Of a DNA stretch of 64,000 bases, positions 33,100 to 43,799 are shown piece by piece. The notes beneath the pieces are model-generated. The model did no database searches, had not been told where the DNA came from, and saw nothing but the letters and a program-made list of their open reading frames with translations. The DNA lies in assembly GCA_944989445.1 (NCBI GenBank), contig CALYLW010000135.1, forward strand, positions 1 through 64,000, read 5' to 3'. This stretch comes from Ampullaceana balthica (Eukaryota; Mollusca; Gastropoda; Lymnaeidae). The position numbers were made by a program, and so were the translations under genes. Each line of letters opens with the position of its first letter. Position 1 is the first letter of the stretch.

Positions 33100-33186
33100 C
33101 CGTGTTGCTTTTTTTAACTATTTGTTCTAAGTTAATGGTGTTAATAGTGTCTATAAAGTGTTCGTTACTTTCTTTAATAGTTTGAT

Positions 33187-33349
33187 CAGAAGCGTAACTG
33201 GGTTTTCCGCGCCCTTGGCTAATTCATTTCTGGCGTTCTTGAGAAATAGGGAAAATACTAAATTTTACATAATAAATTTATTGTTGAAGGATTAGCCCTC
33301 AGCGCCCTTGGCAACTGCCCCGGTGCTAAATCGTTGGTACGCCTCTGAG
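33187..33349. mobile_element. ~163-bp foldback MITE (hAT-like ends)
   Basis: CAGAAGCGTAACTGGG and, inverted, GTTGGTACGCCTCTG, with CGCGCCCTTGG/CAGCGCCCTTGG blocks internally. The 8-bp flanks are only partly similar. Inserted in the LINE endonuclease remnant. Confidence 0.6.
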
Positions 33350-33689
33350 TGGTGTTCTATGGCACGGTTATTCCAATTTAAGTCCGGAAGATGAAAGTCC
33401 CCCATAATCCAAAGTACAGCGTTTTTTAAAATTTTCTTTTATGAATGTTAGTTGGCTGCAAAGATCTTTCATATACTCTAGGCTTTATAGCTTTATTGCT
33501 TTATTGCGTGGTCTATAAATGCTGCCTACAATAAGTGGTGCTGACTTCGGTGCAACTATATTAAAAAAATAAAATAAATTTTAAAAAAACAACACTACAT
33601 TAATATTAAGATTTGGTTGTGGTGTAATTTCTTCAGCTATGATAGTTGATTTTAAATTGCAAGTATCACTCCTCAATAATTGTCTGACC

Positions 33690-36145
33690 CAGTGGCGTAG
33701 CTAGAGTTGGGGGCGGTGGGCGGTCCGCCCCGGGCGGCACACATTTAGGGGCGGCATTTGTGGGCATTTGAAAAGTTCAACCTATTCCGACAACCACCCT
33801 TTTCCTTTTGAAGGGGGAAAACGAAGCTGAAACAAAAAATATTCTTAAGTTCTAGTCTTAATTAACGGATTCCCACAACATTTGTTTGATACATAGTGGA
33901 TGCTATAACTAACGCGAAACCGTTCAAAAATTTAAAATCACCCAAAAAGGTATCGATTTGTTTGAAAAATTAGGCGGTATACGACCAAATGACGCTTTTA
34001 TAAGAAAACTACACAAAAACACATCACCGCTGGGCCCAATAATATGTGCTATTAATATCGCCACGATAGTTTTTGCGTGGAATTCCGACATTTGCAGAAT
34101 GATGCGCGAACAAGTACCTACAATTCATGGTGGTTCAAATATTGTGTTTAACTTGCAAGTAGTCATTTATATTACTTTTTGAGTTTTCAGAAAATTATTG
34201 TAAGGTACGTTATTACAAATTAAATTTATTTTGTTTTTATTGCATTAAAGCAGCACAAATAATTTGTGTTTTTCATTAAAATACGGTTATTCATTAAAAT
34301 TTTTTACGCCTATCCAATTAAAGTAATGTGTAAATAATTTGAATTCGTCTATTTTATGGAAAAGTATTAAGATTTATGACAAAAACATGAAAATATTCAC
34401 CACAATAGGCATACATAATTTCGAAAAAGACACACTTTAAAATTTCAAGCGGCTTCGAAAAATTGACATCTGAAGAAGTTATTAGTAAAACGAGATCAGA
34501 TGCTGGAATTTTACTCAAGTCAATGCAATCTTTTTAATTTCTATGTTATCTCATTTTATGGGAACCCGTCATTTTTTAAATTAATGCAAACCCATTACAT
34601 GGAGCAAATAGATGTGCTAATACAAAACGCTGTTAAATCAGCTAAACAATTTATGAAGAGTTGGAGATACCACCTGAACGCTGAGTTAGAAGGAGAAAAA
34701 AATATGAGTGGGGAAAATTAAGAAGACATGGTCCTATCTTTAGAACAAGAAGTTCAACGGGAAATGTTTTTTTTTATCCATGGATGAATTATAAAAGAAA
34801 ATAAAAGAACGCTTTGATGAGTTGCATGTCCTTGCAAGAAAATATTCGTATATAACACAAGTAGCCCACTAAATGAAGCATTTGAACATCAAATAAATTA
34901 CTTTACTGACATTGATAAAGAACTGTTCAAAATTGAAAGAAAAAAGATCCAGGTTTTATGGCTGTACCTATACTACAAGAAGAGGCATTATGTTAAAAAA
35001 ACGCGGGGAAAGGCCCCCTTGATCTATTAAAATTTATTCAATGGTAAGATTGGAAAATTCTGTACCCAACATTGTAATTTTGCTATGAATTTTTTCGAAA
35101 ATTGTTATCAATGTCGCTAGTTGGGAAAGGAGCTTCTCCAAAGTGAAGTTGATAAAAAGTATCTTCGTTCCACAATGAGCGATTTAAGACAACAAAATCT
35201 TGCAATATTGTCCATAGAACTAGATATTACAAATAATTAAATTTTGATAGTAGGCCTATAATACACGTTTTTTCTGTTATGAAAGTTAGAAAAGTAAATG
35301 TATAAATATGATTACATACCAATGTATACAATTTATTTGTTTGTAAAAAAAACAACTTTATTTATAAATATAAAATAGATGAATAGTAATTGATAATGTT
35401 TCTTTGGGTGTAAATTTGGAATATGTTTTGTCTCATTGCGGAGGGGGGGGGACTGCGACCTCAGTAACTTTCTTGTGACCTTTAAAAAAATGTTCTGTGT
35501 ATTTTTATAAATGTGTATTTATAGGTATTTATTATGCGGCCTCTTTTATTACTGCTTACATAAATATGGCATGCAATGGTAAACATGTTTCCCACCTTTA
35601 ATTCGTTTCAATTACAATTATTTATTCATGTTAATTAATTTATAAAAACCATCATATAGCCTAATCGACTAATTTGCCGTCCATAAATGACGTCACGCGA
35701 TTTTGTCTAATTTTTCACCCCCCTCCGCCCTCGTCACACGTTGTCACAAAAACTTGGACCCCTTCTTCAATATGACGTCATAAAGGCCCCCCCACCATAA
35801 AAGCCGTATTGTCTACTTGACAATAAGCATGTTTGAAATCATTTTTTTTTCAATTAAGTATGTTTGTAGTGCTAGGCTGCACTCTAATATCGTAACACGC
35901 GTTTTACGTAAATGTCATTAAATAAAGTGTCAGTAATCAAATATTTAAGTGGAAATTTTATTTAAAGTTGCGCAATTTGACATGACGTCACATCTATCAC
36001 ACACACACCCCCTCGTCACACATCGTCACAAGTGTATGACTCCCCTCCCCGTCCCAGGTGCGTGACGTCATTTATGGACGGTCCCTAAAAAGGGCGGCAC
36101 ATTGGAGACCGCCCCGGGCGTAAAAAAGTTCTAGCTACGCCACTG
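33690..36145 (+). mobile_element. decayed hAT transposon with exact 8-bp target duplication
   Basis: Ends CAGTGGCGTAGCTAGAGTTG and, inverted, AGTTCTAGCTACGCCACTG. Flanked by GTCTGACC at 33682-33689 and 36146-36153. At 35095-35240 it encodes a frame-shifted hAT C-terminal domain (ASWERSFSKVKLIKS; STMSDLRQQNLAILSIEL). Elsewhere only scraps of transposase remain. A Harbinger-like MITE (35673-36085) sits near its right end. The element itself is inserted in a LINE. Confidence 0.88.
35673..36085. mobile_element. Harbinger-like MITE nested in hAT
   Basis: GCCGTCCATAAATGACGTCA near the left and, inverted, GTGACGTCATTTATGGACGG at the right, with flanking TAA on both sides. Internal C-rich tracts and ATATGACGTCAT motifs as in 10884-11314. 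Confidence 0.75.
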
Positions 36146-36245
36146 GTCTGACCTATCTTTTTCTAAAAATAATATTATTGCTGTTAAAAAATTCTATCGC
36201 CACCTTATTATTTCAGAACCATTACTATTAATGTATTTTTGTATA

Positions 36246-36902
36246 ATGCATTTTTATACGGTTACATTTTTAATTCAACGTAACTCATACGTCATACGTT
36301 GACGTTTCCCGAAATCATGTGGTAGTTTTTTGTTGTTGTTTTTGTGTGTGTGTGTGTGTGGTGAAGTGCAGGTAAGTTAAAGTTAAAGGGATTGTGTACT
36401 TGTTATTTATAATTTAGCAGTTGCCAGTTGCACTCTTATTCATATTCCATCAGCCGATACCAATATCTAGTGCTCTAGACTATAAAAATAACCATTTGCA
36501 CAAATTTATAATATTTATGCGATAGCTATATTTTAATTTGATTTGACATTAGAATTTATTTTTGCCAGCCTAATAGATTAAAAATATCCCAATGCTTTGT
36601 AAATGAAATGTTCAATGGTTTTGCCAAGTAAAAGCAATGACCGATATTTTGGTATCGAAAAAAAAGTTAACAGTGACATCCCACCAGTATTTTAGTCGTT
36701 TTATTTTTTGAGTTCAAACTTATTTTGAATTTTAAATTACATAAGTAGAAACCAAGATTCATTTCAAATATTTTTTAAAAGAAATTATAAATGTTAATTT
36801 TATTTTCTTATCTGAGATAAATATAAAATTTTAAAAATAATAAGATAATTTGGCCTACTTTTATTTTTTTGGACATGAAAATGGGAACGGAAGTAAACCG
36901 AG
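36246..36902. other. upstream region of the DNAJ gene
   Basis: AT-rich sequence with a short (TG)n run at ~36342-36360. No coding feature. The proximal promoter begins at ~36903. Confidence 0.45.
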
Positions 36903-36915
36903 TTCTCGAATGTTC
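36903..36915 (+). promoter_or_regulatory. heat-shock element (perfect TTCnnGAAnnTTC)
   Basis: TTCTCGAATGTTC is a perfect three-pentamer HSF1 binding site, 61 bp upstream of the TATA box of the DNAJ gene. Known biology: HSF trimers bind alternating GAA/TTC pentamers. That this site drives heat induction is inference. Confidence 0.8.
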
Positions 36916-36975
36916 GGGGGACATCGCCAATGTTCGTTTATCTTCGTGCTGTTTCATGGTCAAGTTCACAAAGTG

Positions 36976-36984
36976 TATATAAAA
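36976..36984 (+). promoter_or_regulatory. TATA box of the DNAJ gene
   Basis: TATATAAAA (context GTGTATATAAAAGGATTTGA), about 185 bp before the start codon. Transcription would be expected to begin near 37005-37015. Confidence 0.75.
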
Positions 36985-37044
36985 GGATTTGAGTAGGTAC
37001 AGTCGTAGTTAATTCCGAAAGAAATTCGAACGGAGAAAGTGACT

Positions 37045-37137
37045 GTTCTTCTTATTTGAATTGCGTCAATTCTTCATATCGTTTTACAAACTGTTGTTCT
37101 TATTTGAATTGCTTCAATTCTTCATCTCGTTTTACAG
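37045..37137. repeat. 46-bp duplication in the DNAJ 5' UTR
   Basis: TCTTATTTGAATTGCGTCAA + TTCTTCATATCGTTTTACA occurs twice in tandem with few differences. The repeat is in frame with the CDS, which creates an artefactual 35-codon N-terminal extension from an ATG at 37056. Confidence 0.8.
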
Positions 37138-37160
37138 TGACATTTTCTTATTCAGTGGCA

Positions 37161-38195
37161 ATGGCAAAGGATTACTACAAAATACTTGGCATTGCCAAGG
37201 GTGCATCCGACGATGAAATCAAGAAAGCATACAGAAAAATGGCATTGAAATACCACCCAGATAAAAACAAGTCTCCTGGAGCAGAAGATAAGTTTAAAGA
37301 AATAGCCGAAGCCTACGATGTTCTCAGTGATCCTCAGAAAAAAGAAGTATTCGACAAATACGGTGAGGATGGTCTGAAAGGAGGAATGGGAGGTGGTAAC
37401 ACAGGCGGTGGAGGTCGAAGTGGTAACTACTCATACACCTTCCATGGTGATCCTCATGAAACGTTCAGAATGTTCTTCGGCAATGAAAATCCTTTTGAAA
37501 GTTTCTTCGGACAAGGTGGCCCCGGAGGTATGGGTGGTAGATCACCATTTTTTTCATTTCATAGTGGCGGTGGTCGTGGAATGGAAGATGAAATGGATGT
37601 TGACGACCCATTTTCACAATTTGGCGGACAGAGGCGAAGAAAGCATCAAGATCCAGCAGTAGTAAGAGAACTGCAAGTATCACTTGAAGAAATTCTTACT
37701 GGTACCACCAAAAAACTGAAAATAACCCGAAAGGTCTTGAATTCTGATGGACAATCATCAAGAAGTGAGGACAAAATTTTAACAATTGATGTTAAACCAG
37801 GGTGGAAGGCTGGTACCAAAATAACCTTCCCCAAAGAAGGTGACCAAACGCCTCATAATGTACCTGCAGATATTGTGTTTGTGATCAAAGACAAACCACA
37901 TCCATTATTCATCAGAGAGGGCAGTGACATTCGCTATAAGGCTCGTATTTCTCTCAGAGATGCACTATGTGGAACCACCATACAAGTGCCAACGCTTGGA
38001 AACCGTAAAATTCCTCTTCCATTGACTGAGGTTATCAAACCAAACTCTGTGAAGAGAATCCAGGGTGAAGGACTTCCAATCCCGAAGACCCCATCTCAAC
38101 GAGGTGATCTTATAGTGGAATTCAATGTTGTGTTTCCTAACAGTATACCACAAGCAACTAAGGAAATTCTCAAGGACTGTATTCCTCCATCTTAG
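37161..38195 (+). CDS. DnaJ homolog, type II HSP40 (DNAJB1/DNAJB4-like), intronless
   Basis: 344 codons from ATG 37161 to TAG 38193-38195. The J domain is residues ~2-70 (starts [20 protein letters not shown]), with the catalytic HPD at 32-34 ([19 protein letters not shown]), which stimulates HSP70 ATPase. A Gly/Phe-rich linker follows (~70-160: [31 protein letters not shown]). The two-barrel substrate-binding C-terminus follows (~170-335: [40 protein letters not shown]). There is no zinc finger, so this is class B. Length is close to vertebrate DNAJB1/4 (about 340). I chose the second ATG because the J domain normally starts MAKDYY; an upstream ATG (37056) lies in the duplicated leader. A heat-shock element and TATA box upstream suggest stress induction. 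Probably cytosolic/nuclear. Confidence 0.95.
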   Translation: MAKDYYKILGIAKGASDDEIKKAYRKMALKYHPDKNKSPGAEDKFKEIAEAYDVLSDPQKKEVFDKYGEDGLKGGMGGGNTGGGGRSGNYSYTFHGDPHETFRMFFGNENPFESFFGQGGPGGMGGRSPFFSFHSGGGRGMEDEMDVDDPFSQFGGQRRRKHQDPAVVRELQVSLEEILTGTTKKLKITRKVLNSDGQSSRSEDKILTIDVKPGWKAGTKITFPKEGDQTPHNVPADIVFVIKDKPHPLFIREGSDIRYKARISLRDALCGTTIQVPTLGNRKIPLPLTEVIKPNSVKRIQGEGLPIPKTPSQRGDLIVEFNVVFPNSIPQATKEILKDCIPPS

Positions 38196-38781
38196 TGTTC
38201 ACTATTTGTAGGTCAGTTAGTGTAAATATTTGTAAATATTGTCCTGTATGAGTTATTTTTTGTGTGCGTGTACATACCTCAATATTATTTTATTTAGTTC
38301 ATAATAATTTTAGATAGTTGATATGTGAAGTAAAAGTTATACTACATGTATTTAAGTTTTAATTTTAAGGTCGTAAAGTTATAAGTTATCATTTTTAAGT
38401 TTTTAAGATATACTTTAAATCTAATTTAACTTTTGTTTTAAATTACAAAAAATTAAATTTTCAGTGTCTAATGACTAATGTCTAGTTACCTTGCAGCTTG
38501 CATGAAGAAGCGTATCATAAAAGGCCAAATACCACATTGCCCACATTCATAATATAGAAGAGTGATCTCTAATTTAATTTTATTTCATTTAAATTCCTAT
38601 TCATTCCTACAATTATTAATTTTATTTATGAAAATAGTTAACTTAGGTGTAGACTAAGTGTGAATGCTGAAATTTGATTGTATTTTAACTTGAACTGTTC
38701 CTTTTGGGTGCCATTATCTGTTGGCAAGTAATGTGTGTTATTGATTTAATTTTTTAAATACTTAGATTAAGTTAGATTTGA

Positions 38782-38787
38782 AATAAA
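38782..38787 (+). other. candidate poly(A) signal of the DNAJ gene
   Basis: AATAAA about 590 bp beyond the stop codon, in an AU-rich 3' region. Other AATAAA-like hexamers occur further downstream (e.g. ~39320-39350), so the true site is uncertain. Confidence 0.4.
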
Positions 38788-38799
38788 TAAATTCCAGGC

Positions 38800-39784
38800 T
38801 CCAGGTAACTCTTATTGTTGTTTCATGCTATATTATTTAGGCAATCTTCAATATTGTATTTGTATGGCTAAAACCATTTGTGTGTGTAAAATTTCAACCT
38901 GGAGACAGTTCATTAGAAGTCAAAGTACTGTACAATTATGTACCTAGAAAAGGGTTTAAAAAAAAATCAAGCAGAAACTTGCCATCCATTGTCTTTCATT
39001 CTCTTACCTATGGTGCAGTTGTATGAAAATATTGTATAAATAATATATTTTAAGTTACGTGGGAGGAGGGGCACCTTATTTGATTATTTGAACTTCTTAA
39101 AGAAGGATAATAAAAATAAAACTTTATAACATTATGTATTGAATTAATTTTTGGGTCAGGTATGCTGACAACTGGTAGTATTATCATTGGCAGGTATTTG
39201 GCTTACCTTCTTTTTAAAATTTATTTTTGTTTATATTGTAATTACAATGGTGATGCTGGAATTCTTTGTTTTTAAGACCTCAATCTACATTTGCAATTAG
39301 AGGCAAATGTTCTAAAAACAAATAAAATTGTTATTATTAAATAAAACTTCCACTGTGATTGTCTGAAGTTAATAAAACTGAACATGGCATTAACTTTTGT
39401 GTTTGAATTTCATGTGTAATGTCTTTTTAAAAACATTTCCTTGGTTTTGTATGGGTTTTGTCTTACTTTATGGTTTCAGGGTTAAAACAATGAAATGCAC
39501 TGACAATTTGAAACAATATATACAATTCTGGGTCCTTAGGGAAACCAAGTGCAAGTATACAGTATAAGTATAACAGTACAAATAAAATTATGCACTATGC
39601 AGAGTCTAATATTCAAAATCTGTGTAGTGATTTTAGTTAGTCTTGATAAACATGTAATTTGGCAAATGACATGTTTTATTGAATTAATTGGCTATGATCA
39701 GTCATATTTTTATATGGACTTGAATATCAAAAATAGTTTTAATCTAATCAATCAACAATATGATTGTGCTGATTAGTTCATTTC
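38800..39784. other. no recognisable feature downstream of the DNAJ gene
   Basis: AT-rich sequence that may include an extended 3' UTR. No coding or repeat feature is recognised. Confidence 0.4.
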
Positions 39785-40467
39785 TTCCAGAAAATCTACA
39801 ACTAAAGGACATTGACTATTTATTATGACCAGAAAGTCTACAACTAAAGGACATTGACTATTTATTATGACCAGAAAGTCTACAACTAAAGGACATTGAC
39901 TATTTATTATGACCAGAAAGTCTACAACTAAAGGACATTGACTATTTTATTATGACCAGAAAGTCTACAACTAAAGGACATTGACTATTTATTATGACCA
40001 GAAAGTCTACAACTAAAGGACATTGACTATTTGACCAGAAAGTCTACAACTAAAGGACATTGACTATTTGACCAGAAAGTCTACAACTAAAGGACATTAA
40101 CTATTTATTATGACCAGAAAGTCTACAACTAAAGGACATTGACTATTTTATTATGACCAGAAAGTCTACAACTAAAGGACATTGACTATTTGACCAGAAA
40201 GTCTACAACTAAAGGACATTGACTATTTTATTATGACCAGAAAGTCTACAACTAAAGGACATTGACTATTTATTATGACCAGAAAGTCTACAACTAAAGG
40301 ACATTGACTATTTGACCAGAAAGTCTACAACTAAAGGACATTGACTATTTTATTATGACCAGAAAGTCTACAACTAAAGGACATTGACTATTTTATTATG
40401 ACCAGAAAGTCTACAACTAAAGGACATTGACTATTTGACCAGAAAGTCTACAACTAAAGGACATTAT
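39785..40467. repeat. 37/42-bp minisatellite
   Basis: About 17 units with core GAAAGTCTACAACTAAAGGA + CATTGACTATTT. Units either include or lack TATTATG before GACCA, giving two length classes. The LINE copy at 40474 starts directly at its right end. Confidence 0.93.
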
Positions 40468-40473
40468 CATTAA

Positions 40474-41521
40474 CTAAAAACTTAACTACTTTGGAATCTC
40501 AGGTTCCTTACATCACTGGATCCAAGACTTCCTTTTGGGCAGGGAGCAAACTGTAATAATGAATGGATCTAAATCTGCACCAATAAAGGTTAACTCAGGA
40601 GTTCCACAAGGAACTGTGCTAGGTCCCTTACTCTTTTTAATTTATATAAATGATTTACCCAACAACATCTCAACAGGTACGGTACAAAAGTTAGGCTATT
40701 TGCTGATGATTGTATAATCTATAGAACAATTAAATCAGAACATTGATAAAATGGGAAACTAACTGGAGTATGTCTTTCCATCCAGAAAAGTGTCAACTGT
40801 TAAGAGTAACAAAGAAAAAGAAACAAATAAATTCAAAATATTACATTCATGGAAAAGAACTGACCCAAACTAAAGATGCAAAATACTTAGGAGTCTTAAT
40901 AAATGAGAAACTATCATGGAATCCCCATGTCAATGAAGTTATTAAAAAATCAAACAAAACCTTAGGCTTTATAAAAAGGAACTTTAACAAATGTAATAGA
41001 GATATAAAACTAAAATGCTACCTCACTTTGGTGAGACCTGCACTAGAATATGCATCTTCTGTATGGGACCCATCCACCAAAGAAAACATTGATAAACTAG
41101 AACAAATTCAAAAAAGAGCTGCCAGATTCATTACTGGAGAATATTCGAAACTGACAAGAGTAACACCATTAGTTAAATCATTAAACCTTGAAACACTAGA
41201 GGATAGAAGAACCAAGAGCAAAGTAGTAATCATACATAAAGCAATTAATTCTAATTTAGAAATACAACACAAAGATAACTTAATACAACCCTCAGATAGA
41301 CATAAGGATAAAAACACCTTTCTTATTCCGTATGCAAGAACAAACACATACAAGTTTTCCTTCTTCCCGTCCGGAATTCGGGCGTGGAATGGGTTGCCTG
41401 AAGAATCCAGGAAAACCAACACTTTATCAACATTTAAATCTCTAATAAAAATGCAGGACTAAACACAAACCATAGATAAGCGTAGGACGCAATAATCTTC
41501 TGTATAGAAGTAGCGTCTGTA
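40474..41521 (+). mobile_element. second LINE copy (Jockey/CR1/L2-like), mutated reverse transcriptase
   Basis: Extends slightly further 5' than the 8-kb copy (KLNYFGISGSLHHWIQDFLL, then NSGVPQGTVLGPLLF). It differs by a 5-bp duplication (GGTAC at ~40680) and a ~36-bp deletion near 40741, both frame-disrupting. The remaining 239 codons to TAA (41460-41462) and the 3' tail are almost identical to 8225-9228. The FADD box falls in the frame-shifted part. Inactive but young. Confidence 0.9.
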
Positions 41522-41692
41522 ACAGATGAGTGCACCTAGAGTTGGGAGGTTATGACAAGTTATGTTCTTTGCCAATGTTGCACATTTAAAATAAGTACAG
41601 TTGGCACCAGCCAGGCCAAGAAGCAAATATGACGTCATCGGGTAAATACGGGTAGGTGGTATGTAAGGCACACGGCAGGGCAGCAACTGTTG

Positions 41693-43059
41693 GGCTACGT
41701 TTATAGAGGCGGCGGGTAGGCGGGTTGCCGCGAGTAACCAGAAAACCGCGCCTAATCACTCGCGCGGTTGGTGTTTATAGTAAAAGCGGGAAAAAGCCAG
41801 ACGACACACAGTGAACTACGTCACCAAGCTCACAGGTTTGGGTGATTCCAGGAAATATTTGTAAACATAACCTTGAACTAAAAAAAGCTATGGACTATTA
41901 ACAAGTGTGTCAGTGTGAATTATAAATAAAGGAACTTAAGTCGTATCCATTCATGGTGTGAAGAGTTTGATAATTGCAATTTTTGGAAATGGACAAAAGA
42001 CAAGATATTTTTGCAGCAATACAAATTAAAAGTCAAGAAAAAAGGCAAGGTTTGAGAAACCAGAGTTTGCCAAACCAAGGCAACAGACAAACTATTTGCT
42101 GGTACTGTAACAAGCCAGGATATATGGTAAAGCAGTGTTACCACAATAAAGGACAACCAAATAGGGTGTCACCTAATGGCAGCCCTATAAGAAAGAAAAC
42201 AGAAGAAAGATCAAGACAATATCACTTTGAAAACAAAGGTAGACAAGCATGGAGAGAAAAATATTATCATAATTCCAGACATAGAGATTATGATGAAAGT
42301 AGACAATCATGGAGAGACAGATATAATCACAATTCCATATATAGAGATAATAATCAAAGCAGAAGATCATGGACAGGCAGATATAGTTTTGATTCCAAAA
42401 TAAGAAATTTATCAGCCATGGAGAAAGAATGAAAACCAAGACATGAATGATAGAAAAATAATAAAGTTGAATCGAGCACAAATAGAAACTATTGACACTG
42501 TAGCCACTATTGACAATCATATGATAAAAGGAATGAAGACCATAATAGCAGAGACAAAGATGGTACTAGTGAGTCTGAAACCATTCGTGTGAAATCATCC
42601 GAAGCAGGAACAACAATTGGTTGTGTATTAAGCAGAATGAAAGACATAGAATTTCATAGATAAAACAATGATTTTCAGTTAAAGCTTTCTACTGACAGTG
42701 ACTCATCTGGTCGAAATTATATTGAATTATCTGGAAGCAAAAATGATATCTCAAAAGCTAAACGACTTATTCAAGATGCTGGAATTAATATTGTGAATGG
42801 ACATAATCGAAGTCATGGTTGGTGAATTATTGAACATTTAACAGTCTGAAGAAACATTCAAAGCCCATCTGTTTGAATTCACATCCCGCGCGGCAACGCG
42901 GAACAAGAACTAGCAACTAGTTCTGGTAATTACCCGCGCCCGTCCGTTAATTTGTCGCCTCGAGACACCCGCGTCCTCTATGAACACCTGCAAAGCAAAA
43001 ATAGAAACATTCCTCGCGCGTGGGATTTCCCGAAACCCGCCGCCTCTATAAACGTAGCC
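41693..43059. mobile_element. 1.37-kb TIR element carrying zinc-knuckle/KH sequence
   Basis: A 24-bp perfect terminal inverted repeat starts GGCTACGTTTATAGAGGCGG (left at 41693, inverted right end at 43059). Flanked by TTG on both sides (41690-92, 43060-62), a possible 3-bp target duplication. Both subterminal regions are GC-rich (CGCGCGGTTGG; CCCGCGCGGCAACG), while the centre is AT-rich and contains a decayed protein-coding region. No transposase motif is recognised and the superfamily is unresolved. It may be a non-autonomous element that captured host sequence. Confidence 0.7.
41989..42826 (+). pseudogene. decayed zinc-knuckle plus KH-domain coding sequence inside the TIR element
   Basis: 147 open codons from ATG 41989 contain a knuckle-like CWYCNKPGYMVKQC (the His of CCHC is replaced). 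Three R/Y/H-rich repeats follow (RQAWREKYYHNS, RQSWRDRYNHNS, RRSWTGRYSFDS). After stops, 42555-42826 encodes a KH-like fold (SSEAGTTIGCVLSRMKDIEF, LKLSTDSDSSGRNYIELSGS, AKRLIQDAGI). The GxxG loop is degraded and an in-frame TAG sits after HR. The combination recalls the N-terminal regions of DDX43-type RNA helicases, but no helicase core is present. Parentage is inference. Confidence 0.55.
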
Positions 43060-43189
43060 TTGGTAACACTGCAGCAAGGGGTGCAACCCCGGGTCAGACG
43101 AGGTGTTTTCGAGGGTGGAATTGGAATAGAAAGAAGTATAAACGGTTGACGTGGGCAGATAGTTGGAACCTTGACATAAACAAACGACT

Positions 43190-43757
43190 TCAACTCAGGT
43201 CTACATCAACCACTTCAACTCGGGCCTACATCAACCACTTCAACTCGGGCCTACATCAACCACTTCAACTCGGGCCTACATCAACCACTTCAACTCGGGC
43301 CTACATCAACCACTTCAACTCGGGCCTACATCAACCACTTCAACTCGGGCCTACATCAACCACTTCAACTCGGGCCTACATCAACCACTTCAACTCGGGC
43401 CCACATCAACCACTTCAAGTCGGGCCCACATCAACCACTTCAACTCGGGCCCACATCAACCACTTCAAGTCGGGCCCACATCAACCACTTCAACTCAGGC
43501 CCACATCAACCGCTTCTACTCAGGCCCACATCAACCACTTCAACTCGGGCCTACATCAACCACTTCAACTCGGGCCTACATCAACCACTTCAACTCGGGC
43601 CCACATCAACCACTTCAAGTCGGGCCCACATCAACCACTTCAACTCGGGCCCACATCAACCACTTCAAGTCGGGCCCACATCAACCACTTCAACTCAGGC
43701 CCACATCAACCGCTTCTACTCAGGCCCACATCAACCACTTCAACTCGGGCCTACATC
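43190..43757. repeat. 25-bp minisatellite
   Basis: About 22-23 units of CTTCAACTCGGGCCTACATC + AACCA. The left third is uniform (CCTACATC). The rest alternates CCCACATC/CTCGGG/GTCGGG variants in a block that is itself repeated (~43399-43540 and ~43590-43730). The unit is stop-free, giving a 259-codon artefactual frame with a 25-residue period. Confidence 0.93.
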
Positions 43758-43799
43758 AAGATTTATTTAAGTCGGAATGCCAAGTATCGGCAAAGTTGA

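Larger units (their letters stand above)
31985..36245 (-). pseudogene. LINE endonuclease domain, broken into four pieces by other elements
   Basis: Minus-strand fragments, in coding order, are 36245-36146 (VAIEFFNSNNIIFRKR), 33689-33350 (LIVGSIYRP and MGDFHLPDLNWNNRAIEHH), 33186-33100 (HFIDTINTINLEQIVKKSNT) and 32135-31985 (KTLDLILTNRPGLVIDCEII, PGLSDHVAP). Together they follow the order of an EEP-type apurinic endonuclease of Jockey/CR1-like LINEs, with the GDF..L.D.NW and SDH motifs. The interruptions are a hAT element, a foldback MITE and two tandem ~470-bp repeats. Whether it is the same LINE family as 8225-9228 is unknown. Confidence 0.75.

Noticed and set aside
37056..37160. N-terminal extension of the DNAJ protein from an upstream ATG
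   Set aside because: The extension is encoded by a duplicated leader sequence; J proteins of this class start at the MAKDYY methionine (37161).
43020..43799. 259-codon frame with 25-residue repeats
   Set aside because: Produced by the stop-free 25-bp minisatellite; the first part reads the end of the TIR element.
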